DNA of 15,606 nt from Bacteroidota bacterium (GTDB taxonomy: Bacteria; Bacteroidota; Bacteroidia; Chitinophagales; Chitinophagaceae). Shown here piece after piece: positions 15,533 through 15,606 of this stretch. Location of the stretch: the NCBI GenBank assembly GCA_023423405.1, contig JAFAFR010000090.1, forward strand, positions 1 to 15,606, given 5' to 3'. The translations under genes and the position numbers were made by a program. Every line of letters starts with the position of its first letter. The stretch's first letter is position 1. Below the pieces are notes generated by a model, which did not search any database, was not told the origin of the DNA, and worked only from the letters and a program-made list of their open reading frames with translations.

Positions 15533-15606
15533 CGTTAGTCGGTTGGTGGTTACAGAAAACGCATACGCGTTCCTGTTATCCCAAAGCAAGAAAATATTTC
15601 AATGCT
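15533..15606. other. Upstream region of the operon, cut by the window edge
   Basis: 74 bp preceding the first gene of the operon. It should hold the end of the leader and perhaps the promoter. I found no full Bacteroidota promoter (TTTG plus TAnnTTTG) in what is visible, so the promoter may lie beyond the window. Confidence 0.3.

Overview
The window looks like an accessory locus of a Bacteroidota, probably a Chitinophaga-like member of the Chitinophagaceae. The evidence is a DUF6443-type Rhs protein, a DUF5977-like module, an N-terminal Rhs-partner region typical of that phylum, start codons without strong Shine-Dalgarno sequences, and TAnnTTTG-like promoter boxes. All clear genes are on the minus strand, so the region reads from right to left. 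No RNA gene or CRISPR array was seen.

Right and centre (15532 to 4157): a tight run of five genes with gaps of 4 to 18 bp, so very likely one operon. In order they are: (1) a Sec-exported coiled-coil protein ending in a short outer-membrane beta-barrel-like domain; (2) a 1433-aa Rhs/SpvB-like shell protein with a cysteine-rich insert and a DUF5977-like module, but no Rhs core or toxin tip; (3) a small glutathione-peroxidase-fold protein that has lost its catalytic residues; (4) a 1467-aa DUF6443/Rhs protein with YD repeats, an Rhs core and a C-terminal tip with a zinc-metallopeptidase HELTH motif; (5) a lipoprotein directly downstream, the best candidate for immunity or a partner. The first, second and fourth products have signal peptides, the fifth is a lipoprotein, and the third has a very short hydrophobic start. 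I infer a Sec-exported, envelope-located toxin-delivery or display system whose shell is split over two polypeptides, as in TcB/TcC toxins. No type VI secretion gene is in view.

Left (about 3697 to 1363): an orphan Rhs tip cassette. It begins abruptly inside the Rhs core with 274 bp about 93% identical to the matching part of the main rhs gene. It then diverges completely into a different tip with an HNH/endonuclease VII-type toxin signature. It is followed by a cytosolic candidate immunity gene and a small lipoprotein gene. It has no ATG at its 5' end and no upstream Rhs, so it is probably a silent reservoir that could be switched onto the main gene by homologous recombination.

The 3697-4156 stretch holds decayed remnants: a piece like the N-terminus of a CHC2-type primase from a mobile element, abutting the cassette exactly where Rhs homology ends, and a frameshifted small gene on the plus strand. 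The far left end (86-1291) is an apparently intact IS4-family DDE transposase. The cassette and tip DNA is visibly more AT-rich than the Rhs backbone, which fits modular exchange.
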